A DNA stretch of 24,342 nt from UBA8337 sp049889915 (GCA_049889915.1 JBMHCM010000023.1:1-24342); one strand, 5' to 3'; shown: positions 1-7,804, counted from the stretch's first letter. Made by a program: numbers and translations. The notes: generated from the letters alone by a model not told the origin.

Positions 1-466
1 GGCGGGTCAGCGCGACACGCTGGAAAAACACATCCAATAAAGGCCCGCCGACACCGGCCAGCAAATTGGTTGCCACCACCACCAGACCGGCAAAAATACC
101 GACCGGCCTTTTGCTGACATCAAGCGCCAGATTTTTCGGCAAGGCCCAAGCAATATAGGGCAGCAGGCCCAGCGCCAGCAGCACGGTAATGCGATCGGGC
201 GCAAAAGAAACAAAGGCCAGCCCGGCCAGGGCAATAATGTTGCCGACCAATAATGTGGCGACAATCGCCCATTGAATGTCTTTGCGGTTGAGCCAAGCGC
301 GATACCCGTTGGAGGTCAGCTGAATAAGCCCGTGCAACACCATGGCGGCCCCGACCGGCAGCAGGCTGGCCAGCACACCCATTAAAATAAGCCCGCCCAA
401 CATGCCGAAAATCGAGGACAAAAACGCCGTGCCCAAAGTGGCCAGCAGGATAATCGCAATACTCAT
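1..466 (-). CDS. TauE/SafE-family membrane permease (3' end beyond window)
   Basis: This is the N-terminal 155 residues of a very hydrophobic protein, open to the window edge. It starts MSIAIILLATLGTAFLSSIF, followed by GMLGGLILMGVLASLLPVG and later AGVGGPLLDVFFQ. The glycine-rich first helix and the repeated G-G-P-type loop are typical of the TauE/SafE (PF01925) family of inner-membrane exporters or permeases for sulfite, sulfoacetate and other organic anions. At least four membrane segments are visible. The start codon lies only 4 nt after the hisG stop and has no convincing ribosome-binding site, so translation is probably coupled to hisG. The substrate cannot be read from the sequence. 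The family call is fairly sure; transport of a histidine-related compound would be pure guesswork. Confidence 0.75.
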   Translation of the reverse strand, partial: MSIAIILLATLGTAFLSSIFGMLGGLILMGVLASLLPVGAAMVLHGLIQLTSNGYRAWLNRKDIQWAIVATLLVGNIIALAGLAFVSFAPDRITVLLALGLLPYIAWALPKNLALDVSKRPVGIFAGLVVVATNLLAGVGGPLLDVFFQRVALTR

Positions 467-470
467 GCCG

Positions 471-1469
471 TTAGCTTACGGCACCCATTAAACGGTCGTA
501 AAGCGGATTGCTTTGCTCGTAAACAAAGTCCAGCTTGCTGACGGCGGCGCGGGCAAAGCCCTTTTGCATGGCCGCTTCGATAAAACCGTCCTGGTTTTTC
601 TGCGGCACTTGAAAGCCGTAAAAACTGCCACCGGTGCTCGTGCCGCCCTGAAAATATTGGTCTTCAATGGCACCATAGCTATCCAGCAGGACGCGTAAAT
701 CATCCGGCGACAGGCTTGGCCCGTCCATACCGGTGGCGGCCGATAGGGTGATTTGCACATATTCCTGCGCCCGATTATAGGCGGCCAAGCGCGACAGCAA
801 TTTTTTCGCCGCGCCGCGCGCTTCGGCCGACCAATCGGCCTTCAGGCTGGCTGCCAAATTGGCTTCACTTTTCAAAATGATACCGTCATCGGGAACCCGC
901 AATTGATTGGCGACCAGCGTTGCCCCGGTTGAGGTGATGTCGACAATGGCTTCGGCGGCGCCTGAATTGGGCGCCGCTTCCGTGGCGCCAAAGCTTTGCA
1001 CAATGACGTAATCGACCAGCCCATGGCGGGCGAAAAACTCGGCCGCCAGCTGGGTATATTTGGTGGCGACGCGCAGGCGTTTGCCGTGCTGGCTGCGAAA
1101 ATCACCGGCCACTTCCGCCAAATCGCCCATGCGGCGCACATCGACCCAGCCATCGGGAATGGCGACCACCACATCGGCGCGACCAAAGCCCAAAGGCAGC
1201 ACTAATTGCACGCTGCTGTCGAGGTCTGGCACTTCTTCGCGCAGCAGGTCTTCGCCGGTAATGCCGAAATGCACTGAGCCATCGGCCAGCCGTGCGGCGA
1301 TTTCTGAAGCCGAAACATATTGCACCTCAATGGCATCAATACCGGCCACTGTGCCGGTATAGCCGCGTGCGCCGGCCCGTTTCAGCTTCACGCCCGCTTC
1401 GGTAAACAAAGCGGCAGCGTTTTCTTCCAGCCGTCCTTTGGACGGCACGGCGAGGATTAAACGGCTCAT
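471..1469 (-). CDS. hisG: ATP phosphoribosyltransferase catalytic subunit HisG
   Basis: HisG catalyses the first step of histidine synthesis, ATP plus PRPP giving phosphoribosyl-ATP, in the cytosol. Family marks include the N-terminal LILAVPSKGRLEE (substrate loop), GITGEDLLRE near residues 70-80, the RVATKYTQLAAEFF segment, and the PRPP-binding stretch EAIVDITSTGATL around 174-186. The protein has 332 residues. The HisZ-dependent short form is usually 200-230, so about 100 C-terminal residues (from about 235) are additional; similar lengths occur in some alphaproteobacteria as far as I recall. The ATG overlaps the hisZ stop as ATGA and is preceded by a perfect AAGGAGG at 1476-1482 with a 6-nt spacer, so the start is secure and HisG can be made in excess of HisZ. 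Confidence 0.95.
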   Translation of the reverse strand: MSRLILAVPSKGRLEENAAALFTEAGVKLKRAGARGYTGTVAGIDAIEVQYVSASEIAARLADGSVHFGITGEDLLREEVPDLDSSVQLVLPLGFGRADVVVAIPDGWVDVRRMGDLAEVAGDFRSQHGKRLRVATKYTQLAAEFFARHGLVDYVIVQSFGATEAAPNSGAAEAIVDITSTGATLVANQLRVPDDGIILKSEANLAASLKADWSAEARGAAKKLLSRLAAYNRAQEYVQITLSAATGMDGPSLSPDDLRVLLDSYGAIEDQYFQGGTSTGGSFYGFQVPQKNQDGFIEAAMQKGFARAAVSKLDFVYEQSNPLYDRLMGAVS

Positions 1470-2782
1470 GCGATCCCTCCTTGCAGGCGGGCGGCTGCGG
1501 CCACCCGTTCAAGTGCCAGCGCTCCACCGACCGCCGGCACCGGCGCCTCAGCACCCAAGGCTTGCAGCAAATCATCATACCGGCCACCGGCGGCAATCAC
1601 CGCTTGGCGGCCCAAAGCGGGGACGCAAATTTCAAAAGACAGGCCGGTGTAATAGGCCATTTTGCGACCGCCCGACATGGATAGGGTAAGCGACTTACCG
1701 GCCAGTCCGGCGGTGTTGATGAGGTTTTGCCAATAGGAGGCAAAGCCGCTCATATCGGCCTGCGGCGCAAGCTCGGCCAGCTGTGCCAGCACGCTGTCCA
1801 GCGGGCCGGTCAGCGCGCCATAGCGGCGTAGCGCTTCGGCCTGTGCATCGGTCAGTTGGGTTTCTGCGTCTTGCCGCAAACGCTCCAGCCGTGTGGCGAT
1901 ATCAGCCGGGCTGCGACCGGCGATTACCGGCCCGTTCGGGTTGACGCTGAGATCGGCCAATTGGGCACGGCTGCTTTGTTCGGCCAGCATTTGCCCGACC
2001 ATAGCGTCAAAATCAGCGCTTTGATGATAAGCCCGTTCCAGCCGAGCGGCAGCGCGCGGGGTCAACCCCAGCCCTTGCAGCAGCACCGGCAGCATGCCGA
2101 AATGATTGAGCCTGATGTCATAATCGGCAACGCCTAAGGCCTCAATGGTTTGCACCATATCGCGCAGCACTTGCCCGTCATCTGCCACAGCCTCGGTGCC
2201 GCCGATAATTTCCAAGCCCGCTTGGATGAATTCTTCCGGTTTACCGGCGCCGCGCGATTGATAGCGAAACGCCATGCCCTCATAGGCCAATTGCTGGCGG
2301 CCGCTCATGGCTTGCGCTAAATAGGCCAAAGCGGTGGGGATGGTCAGGTCGGGCCTGAGGCATAGCTGCTCACCGGCCGGATCGGCAAACATATATAGCC
2401 GACGGCGCATTTCCTCGCCCATACGATCGATAAACGGTGCGGCCGGTTGCAAAACCGCTGTTGCCAGCGCTTGATAGCCGTTTTGCGTCAACACATCCAA
2501 AGCCCGCGTTTGCGGCAGGCTGGCAGCGGCGCGCAATACCGGTTGGGCTGCCAAATCTATGCCGCCAAATACCGCGTCTGCGACATCCAACCCGCGCGCG
2601 GCGCAGATTTTCGATAAGGCAAAATGGGTGCGGGCCGGAAAGCCCAGCTTACGGTAATTCGACACCGCGCTTTGCCCGACATCAAGCAGCTCGGCCACCG
2701 CTTTGGTGCCGCCCAAAGCGTCAATAACGGCTGCCGCTGAGGATAAGCGGCGCGACATTTCGGTTTGCGGTTTCTCTTCCAT
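1466..2782 (-). CDS. hisZ: HisZ regulatory subunit with N-terminal HTH domain
   Basis: HisZ is a HisRS-like protein without aminoacylation function that binds HisG and is needed for its activity and histidine feedback. From about residue 77 onward the protein matches HisZ: LCLRPDLTIPTALAYLAQ, FRYQSRGAGKPEEFIQAGLE (motif 2-like), and RKMAYYTGLSFEI followed by AAGGRYDDLL. Residues about 15-72 are extra and read as a Cro/YdaS-like helix-turn-helix: AVIDALGGTKAVAELLDVG, then QSAVSNYRKLGFPA, then a helix. The total is 438 residues against roughly 360-390 for typical HisZ. Two in-frame ATGs exist (2788 and 2782). I prefer 2782 because AGGA lies 7 nt upstream of it but only 1 nt before the other. 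It overlaps hisG by 4 nt. See the upstream repeat-rich region for a possible self-regulation site. Confidence 0.9.
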   Translation of the reverse strand: MEEKPQTEMSRRLSSAAAVIDALGGTKAVAELLDVGQSAVSNYRKLGFPARTHFALSKICAARGLDVADAVFGGIDLAAQPVLRAAASLPQTRALDVLTQNGYQALATAVLQPAAPFIDRMGEEMRRRLYMFADPAGEQLCLRPDLTIPTALAYLAQAMSGRQQLAYEGMAFRYQSRGAGKPEEFIQAGLEIIGGTEAVADDGQVLRDMVQTIEALGVADYDIRLNHFGMLPVLLQGLGLTPRAAARLERAYHQSADFDAMVGQMLAEQSSRAQLADLSVNPNGPVIAGRSPADIATRLERLRQDAETQLTDAQAEALRRYGALTGPLDSVLAQLAELAPQADMSGFASYWQNLINTAGLAGKSLTLSMSGGRKMAYYTGLSFEICVPALGRQAVIAAGGRYDDLLQALGAEAPVPAVGGALALERVAAAARLQGGIA

Positions 2783-2901
2783 AGCCATTTCCTAGGCTGG
2801 AAGAATTCATATGTCAATAAAAATGAACTAAAAAATAAAAAGTTCACAAAGGATGAAGTTCATATTTATAAAATATAAGAATAAAACTTCATTTATACAG
2901 C
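2783..2901 (-). promoter_or_regulatory. AT-rich hisS-hisZ spacer with repeated ATGAA/TTCAT half-sites
   Basis: The gap is strikingly AT-rich in a G+C-rich window. Plus-strand TTCAT lies at 2806-2810, 2859-2863 and 2888-2892, ATGAA at 2823-2827 and 2853-2857, and a one-mismatch copy TTCAC at 2843-2847. Copies 2853-2863 form the perfect palindrome ATGAAGTTCAT. TGAACT (2824-2829) and AGTTCA (2841-2846) form an inverted repeat with an 11-nt spacer; ATGAAGTT (2853-2860) and AACTTCAT (2885-2892) form another. Reading toward hisZ, a TATAAA hexamer (plus 2865-2870) sits between the last pair and could be a -10 box, with a poor -35. I infer an operator-promoter for hisZ-hisG; the promoter assignment is weak, the repeats are directly visible. 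Confidence 0.5.
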
Positions 2902-4410
2902 TTAATTCAGTATTTCTTGAATCTTAGCGGCCAAATCGGCTTTGCTGACCTGCTGTTGCGCATGTTCAGAGGCGCGCCATTCGGCATTATCATCAATTTC
3001 GGCCGATTTTTCTGCACCCAATTGCAAATCTTTCAATGTCACCACACCGGCGGCGCGTTCGTCTTCGCCTTCAATAACCACCAGCCGGGCGCCGCGCGCA
3101 TCGGCATAGCGCAATTGCGCTTTCATGGCGCTGTCGCCCATATACAGCTCGGCACGAATGCCGGCGGCACGCAGATCGGCCACCAAAGCCATTAGGTCGG
3201 GGCGGGTTTCTTTATCCATCACCGTGACAACCACCAACGGAGCCGCTTGCCCGCTATCGCCTTTGCCAAGGAGGGTCAGGGCTGCAGCCAGCCGCGACAC
3301 GCCAATGGATATGCCGGTGGCCGGAATTTCGATGCCTTTGAAGCGTTTGACCAAATCATCATAGCGACCACCGCCGCCAACCGAGCCGAAGCGGGCCAAT
3401 TCGCCATTTTCGTCTTCCGCTTCAAAAGTCAGTTCAATTTCGTAAACCGGGCCGGTGTAATAGCCAAGCCCACGCACCACGCTGGGGTCAATCTTCAGCC
3501 GGTCGGCGTCATAACCGAGGCGGGTAAACAATGCCGACATGGCGACCAGCTCTTCCAGCCCTTGTTTGCCGCTGTCGGTCTCGCCAACCAGTTCGGCCAT
3601 CGCTTTCAGCGTGTCGGTGCGGCTGTCGGCCGAAATCGCCACCATGGCCGCTACCTTGTCGATTTGCCCGGCATCCAGGCCGGCCCCTTTGGTAAAGTCG
3701 CCGCTGTCATCCTTGCGGCCGTCACCGAGCAGCGCTTTCACCCCGTCAATGCCCAGCCGGTCATATTTATCCATGGCACGCAAAATGGTCAGGCGGCGGC
3801 TCTCAAAATCCTCTGCCGCCACATCCAGCCCAATGGCGGCCAGCAGCCCGTCCATAATTTTGCGGTTATTGATGCGCACCACATAATCGCCGCGCGTAAT
3901 ACCCAGCGCTTCCATGCAATCAGCCGCCATCAAGCAAATTTCGGCATCGGCCGCTTGGTTGGCGGCACCCACCGTATCGGCATCAATTTGCATAAACTGC
4001 CGATAGCGCCCCGGCCCCGGCTTTTCATTGCGCCATACCGGCCCGTATTGAAAGCGCCGCAGCGGCTTGGGCAGGCGGTCATAATGCTCAGCGACATAAC
4101 GCGCCAGCGGCGCCGTCAGGTCATAGCGCAGGCTCATCCATTGCTGGTCGTCATCTTGCAGCGCAAACACGCCTTCATTGGGGCGATCATCATCGGGCAA
4201 AAACTTGCCCAGCGCATCGGCATATTCAAAGGCCGATGTATCCAGCGCATCAAAACCATAGGCTTCATAGACGCGCGAAATCGTGCCGATCATCTGCTTT
4301 TGCAGCGCCAGCTCAGCCCCCGCCATATCGCGGAAGCCGCGTGGCGTCCGCGCCTTTGGCTTAAACTTCTTCTGCTTCTTTTGTTTGCGTTTCGATGGTT
4401 GCTCGCTCAT
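2902..4410 (-). CDS. hisS: Histidyl-tRNA synthetase HisRS
   Basis: HisRS is a class II synthetase that charges tRNA-His with histidine. Motif 2 lies around residues 118-146 and includes GPVWRNEKPGPGRYRQF. The histidine-pocket signature RGLGYYTGPVYEIEL, then GGGGRYDDLV, and the motif 3 segment GISIGVSRL are all present. The C-terminal 100 residues form the anticodon-binding domain. The length is 502 residues, longer than the E. coli enzyme (about 424), with a lysine-rich N-terminal tail at residues 7-20. The KPGPGRYRQF form of motif 2 is the diverged alphaproteobacterial type, a group reported to read tRNA-His lacking the usual extra G at -1. AGGA lies 8 nt before the ATG. It follows the regulator gene by 49 nt and precedes hisZ, its paralogue, on the same strand. 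Confidence 0.96.
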   Translation of the reverse strand: MSEQPSKRKQKKQKKFKPKARTPRGFRDMAGAELALQKQMIGTISRVYEAYGFDALDTSAFEYADALGKFLPDDDRPNEGVFALQDDDQQWMSLRYDLTAPLARYVAEHYDRLPKPLRRFQYGPVWRNEKPGPGRYRQFMQIDADTVGAANQAADAEICLMAADCMEALGITRGDYVVRINNRKIMDGLLAAIGLDVAAEDFESRRLTILRAMDKYDRLGIDGVKALLGDGRKDDSGDFTKGAGLDAGQIDKVAAMVAISADSRTDTLKAMAELVGETDSGKQGLEELVAMSALFTRLGYDADRLKIDPSVVRGLGYYTGPVYEIELTFEAEDENGELARFGSVGGGGRYDDLVKRFKGIEIPATGISIGVSRLAAALTLLGKGDSGQAAPLVVVTVMDKETRPDLMALVADLRAAGIRAELYMGDSAMKAQLRYADARGARLVVIEGEDERAAGVVTLKDLQLGAEKSAEIDDNAEWRASEHAQQQVSKADLAAKIQEILN

Positions 4411-4459
4411 GGGATTTTCCTAAACGCTCCGGCCGGTTTCGGCAAGCGGTAAGCTAGAG

Positions 4460-5938
4460 TTAAAAATCAAACGGTGAGATGCCGCGCACATGTTCATCGA
4501 CACGCAGCACGCGGTTGACTGACGGCGTGGCGCGTTGGTTGCAATCGCGGCGCTCGCACAGCCGACAATTAACGCCAATCGGTGTATCGGCGGCGTCGTT
4601 TTCAAGGTTTTCGCCGCGTGCATAAATCAGCTTCTCGGCGTGTTTAATCTCGCAGCCCATGGCAATGGCGAATTGATTGTCCGGCACGCCAAAGCCGGAA
4701 TTGTCGCGGCTCACCGTGCGGGCGATGGAGAAATAGCGTGTGCCGTCCTCCATTTGCACGGTTTGGGTGGCGATTTGGCCGGGAATACGAAACGCATCAT
4801 GCACATGCCAGCGCGGACAAGTGCCGCCAAAGCGGGCAAAGTGAAAGCCACCGGCAGAAAACCGCTTGGAAATATTGCCGGCATTGTCGACACGGATAAG
4901 AAAGAACGGAATGCCGCGCGCGCCCGGTCGCTGCAGCGTGGTCAGCCGATGGCAGACTTGCTCAAAGCTGGTGCCGAAGCGACGGCCAAGCAAGGTGATG
5001 TCATATTGATTGGCGGTGGCGGTTTTCAAAAATGCGTCATAGGGCATCAGCGCGGCGGCGGCGAAATAATTGGCCAATGAAATACGCGCCACTTTGCGCG
5101 CTTCCTCACTGACCAGACCGGAGCTGTCGAGTATCTCTTCGATAATCGGCATTTGCTCAAAAAAGCCGAGCTGATAAGCCAATTGAAAAGAGCGGCCCGG
5201 CTGGTCGAGCAATTCGGACAGGAAAATCGTTTGCCGGTGCCGGTCATAACGGCGCAGCGTATTGGCCATCACCTCAACCGGCGCGATGCGGGTTTTGACA
5301 TGATGCACGCTTTCCAGCCGCGCCCGCAGCGCCAAATAAGGCTCGTCATGCTCGGCCATAATGGCGTCGTGCATGGCCTCGGCTTCTTCATCAAGGGCAG
5401 GGAAGTAGTTGTTTTGCGCGGCAATGAAATCGCGCACCTCATCCAGCGCCAGGCTGGCCGTGGCGTTTTGCGGCGCATCGCCACCGGCCAATTGCTCAAC
5501 CAGCAGCGCGTTGGAGGCGCGGCTTTGCAGCAATTCTTGGTATAGCCGGGCCACCGCATCGGCGGCTGCCGGACTGGCCGCCGCCATATCGCGCAACTCC
5601 CCCCGCGGCAGCGGGGCATCGCGAAACATCGGATCGGCAAACACTTCGTGCAATTGCGCCTGCGCGCGAGCCTCTTCATCACCGGCCAGGCCGCGCGGGT
5701 CAATATCAAACACATCGACCAATTGCAGCAGAATTTGCGCTGAAATCGGCCGCTGGTCGCGCTCAATCAGATTGAGATAGCTGGTTGAAATGCCCAACGC
5801 CTCGGCCATGGCTGCCTGTGTCAGGCGCTGCTCGCGGCGCAAACGGCGCACGCGGGCACCGGCAAACAGTTTGCGCTCGACCAGTTTTTTACGCGCTTGG
5901 CCGTCATTTTCGGGGCCGGTGTCAATTTGCTCGGTCAT
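4460..5938 (-). CDS. ramB: RamB/ScfR-type short-chain acyl-CoA-responsive regulator
   Basis: This is a DNA-binding transcription regulator of the XRE family. Residues about 27-85 form the helix-turn-helix (RVRRLRREQRLTQAAMAEAL, then GISTSYLNLIERDQRPIS). The middle resembles the IrrE/ImmA (DUF955) fold, but the HExxH zinc motif is not visible; ISLANYFAAAALMPYDAF occupies the usual region. The C-terminus carries the family hallmark CRLCERRDCNQRATP. RamB of actinobacteria and its alphaproteobacterial relatives control glyoxylate-cycle genes. Here the gene is divergent from isocitrate lyase across a 201-bp gap, which strongly supports that role. The ligand is presumed to be an acyl-CoA or related metabolite. 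No good ribosome-binding site precedes the ATG. hisS follows on the same strand after 49 nt, possibly by readthrough. Confidence 0.85.
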   Translation of the reverse strand: MTEQIDTGPENDGQARKKLVERKLFAGARVRRLRREQRLTQAAMAEALGISTSYLNLIERDQRPISAQILLQLVDVFDIDPRGLAGDEEARAQAQLHEVFADPMFRDAPLPRGELRDMAAASPAAADAVARLYQELLQSRASNALLVEQLAGGDAPQNATASLALDEVRDFIAAQNNYFPALDEEAEAMHDAIMAEHDEPYLALRARLESVHHVKTRIAPVEVMANTLRRYDRHRQTIFLSELLDQPGRSFQLAYQLGFFEQMPIIEEILDSSGLVSEEARKVARISLANYFAAAALMPYDAFLKTATANQYDITLLGRRFGTSFEQVCHRLTTLQRPGARGIPFFLIRVDNAGNISKRFSAGGFHFARFGGTCPRWHVHDAFRIPGQIATQTVQMEDGTRYFSIARTVSRDNSGFGVPDNQFAIAMGCEIKHAEKLIYARGENLENDAADTPIGVNCRLCERRDCNQRATPSVNRVLRVDEHVRGISPFDF

Positions 5939-5987
5939 GTCGTTTCTGTCATGAAATCAACCGCTTAGGCCGGTTTTCATATTGCAA

Positions 5988-6050
5988 AAGTTTACAAGTT
6001 TTACATATTTAACACAGTTTCCCGAAAAAGCTGTAAAGTTTTTTACTTTA
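5988..6050. promoter_or_regulatory. Candidate RamB operator sites between ramB and aceA
   Basis: Three related tracts stand out on the plus strand: AAGTTTAC (5988-5995), AAGTTTTAC (5996-6004) and AAAGTTTTTTAC (6035-6046). The last is part of a perfect inverted repeat, TAAAGT (6034-6039) and ACTTTA (6045-6050) with a 5-nt spacer. The position between a RamB-type gene and aceA makes these the natural candidates for the regulator's binding sites. They are AT-rich, so some of the repetition may be composition. Confidence 0.45.
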
Positions 6051-6071
6051 ATATTTTCAATAGCTTAAGAT
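6042..6071 (+). promoter_or_regulatory. Possible aceA promoter
   Basis: A -35-like TTTACT (6042-6047) and a -10-like TAAGAT (6066-6071) are separated by 18 nt. Transcription would begin near 6078, leaving a leader of about 60 nt. The -35 box overlaps the TAAAGT/ACTTTA inverted repeat, so a bound regulator would compete with or position RNA polymerase. Match quality is moderate. Confidence 0.35.
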
Positions 6072-6139
6072 TCACTCGACATGGGGCTGTCATCTGTGTA
6101 TGTCCACCTCATCGCAACACTATTTGTGAGGAATCAGTG

Positions 6140-7744
6140 ATGAGCAAATATCTCGATCTGGTCGCCGAAAAAGCCGCGACCATTAAAGACGGTGGACCGA
6201 GCTGGGCCGCCATTAACCCGGAATATGCCGCCCGCATGGAGCTGCAAAACCGTTTCAAAACCGGCCTTGATGTCGCCCGCTACACAGCCGACATTATGCG
6301 CAAAGACATGGCCGATTATGACGGCGACAGCAGCAAATACACCCAATCACTGGGTTGCTGGCACGGTTTCACCGCACAGCAGATGATGATGGCTGTGAAG
6401 CGTCACCGCAAAACCACTGATAAATCCTACGTTTATCTGTCAGGTTGGATGGTTGCTGCACTGCGTTCTGACTTCGGCCCGCTGCCGGATCAGTCCATGC
6501 ACGAAAAAACCGCCGTATCCGGTCTGATTGAAGAAATTTACACCTTCCTGCGTCAAGCTGATGCCCGCGAATTGCGTCATCTGTTTGTCGATTTGGACGA
6601 AGCCCGCAAAAATGGCGGCGACGTTGACGCAGCGCTGGCTGCCATCGACAATTACGAAACCCATGTCGTGCCGATTATCGCCGATATTGACGCCGGTTTT
6701 GGTAATGAAGAAGCCACTTATCTGCTGGCCAAACAAATGATTGAAGCCGGTGCTTGCTGCATTCAGATCGAAAACCAAGTATCTGACGCCAAGCAGTGCG
6801 GTCACCAAGACGGCAAAGTAACCGTCCCGCATGAAGACTTCCTGTCAAAAATCAACGCCGTGCGTTATGCCTTCCTCGAGCTGGGTGTCGACAATGGTGT
6901 GATTGTTGCCCGTACCGACAGCCTCGGTGCCGGCCTGACGCAAAAAATTCCGGTCTCTCAAGAGCCGGGCGATTTGGCTGACCAGTACAACTCATTCCTG
7001 CAATTGGAAGAAGTATCTGACCTGTCAGGCATCAAACAAGGTGACCAAGTGGTTACGCAAGGCGGCAAAACATATAAGCCGGTGCGTCTGCCGAACGGTC
7101 TGTATGCATTTAAAGACGGCACAGGCGAAGACCGCTGCGTGCTGGACTGCATCACCGCACTGCAAAACGGTGCCGACCTGCTGTGGATTGAAACCGAGAA
7201 GCCGCATGTTGCGCAAATCGGTGGCATGGTCAGCCGTATTCGTGAAGTTATTCCGAATGCCAAGCTGGTTTACAACAACTCACCGAGCTTTAACTGGACA
7301 CTGAACTTCCGGAACCAAGTGCATGGCGAATGGGTCGCTGCCGGTAAAGACGTGTCCGCATATCCGGATCCGGCCTCAAACCCGCAAGGTCTGATGGATC
7401 CGAAGTTCGACGATAGCGAATTGGCCACTGAAGCCGATAAGCTGGTGCAGAGCTTCCAGGCTGACGGTTCACGCGAAGCCGGTATCTTCCACCACCTCAT
7501 CACCCTGCCGACCTATCACGATACGGCGCTGGGTACCGATGTGCTGTCAGAAGGTTACTTCGGTGATCTGGGCATGCTGGCTTATGTGCGTGACGTACAG
7601 CGTCGCGAAATTCGCCGCGGCATGGCCTCGGTCAAGCACCAAGATTTGGCCGGTTCAAACATTGGCGATGATCACAAAGAGTATTTCTCAGGTGACATGG
7701 CCCTGTTGGCTTCAGGTGAAGACAACACCATGAACCAGTTCTAA
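6140..7744 (+). CDS. aceA: Isocitrate lyase (long form)
   Basis: Isocitrate lyase cleaves isocitrate to glyoxylate and succinate and commits carbon to the glyoxylate shunt during growth on acetate or fatty acids. The catalytic loop appears as AKQCGHQDG with the nucleophilic Cys at residue 220; SGW lies at 101-103 and the metal site region DIDAGFGN at 182-189. The protein is 534 residues and runs to the C-terminal DNTMNQF, matching the longer Pseudomonas-type enzyme and not the roughly 430-residue E. coli form. A GTG lies directly before the ATG, but GAGGA at 6128-6132 is 7 nt from ATG 6140, which sets the start. It is rich in CGT, GGT and CTG codons compared with its neighbours, a sign of high expression. 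It is divergent from the RamB-type regulator and ends in a strong terminator. Confidence 0.97.
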   Translation: MSKYLDLVAEKAATIKDGGPSWAAINPEYAARMELQNRFKTGLDVARYTADIMRKDMADYDGDSSKYTQSLGCWHGFTAQQMMMAVKRHRKTTDKSYVYLSGWMVAALRSDFGPLPDQSMHEKTAVSGLIEEIYTFLRQADARELRHLFVDLDEARKNGGDVDAALAAIDNYETHVVPIIADIDAGFGNEEATYLLAKQMIEAGACCIQIENQVSDAKQCGHQDGKVTVPHEDFLSKINAVRYAFLELGVDNGVIVARTDSLGAGLTQKIPVSQEPGDLADQYNSFLQLEEVSDLSGIKQGDQVVTQGGKTYKPVRLPNGLYAFKDGTGEDRCVLDCITALQNGADLLWIETEKPHVAQIGGMVSRIREVIPNAKLVYNNSPSFNWTLNFRNQVHGEWVAAGKDVSAYPDPASNPQGLMDPKFDDSELATEADKLVQSFQADGSREAGIFHHLITLPTYHDTALGTDVLSEGYFGDLGMLAYVRDVQRREIRRGMASVKHQDLAGSNIGDDHKEYFSGDMALLASGEDNTMNQF

Positions 7745-7764
7745 GGTTCACTCACTGATTGATG

Positions 7765-7804
7765 GGGCCCGCAGGCCGTGAAATCTTGCGGGCCCTATTT
7801 TTTT
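7765..7804 (+). terminator. Rho-independent terminator after aceA
   Basis: A perfect 9-bp stem, GGGCCCGCA (7765-7773) pairing with TGCGGGCCC (7787-7795), encloses a 13-nt loop. It is followed by TA and seven T residues (7798-7804). It lies 20 nt after the aceA stop and just before the rraA-like gene. Confidence 0.92.

Noticed and set aside
2789..2817. Perfect TTGACA on the minus strand close to the hisZ start as a -35 box
   Set aside because: The -10 at 17-nt spacing would be TAGGAA (3 of 6 matches) and transcription would begin at or inside the start codon; a leaderless message is possible but poorly supported.
2902..4410. Possibility that the gene here is a second HisZ
   Set aside because: It has the anticodon-binding C-terminal domain and intact HisRS motif 2, motif 3 and histidine-pocket sequences.
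3247..4452. Long plus-strand open frame of 401 codons opposite hisS
   Set aside because: It lies wholly antisense to a clear HisRS, its translation is low in recognisable motifs, and such frames are common opposite G+C-rich genes.
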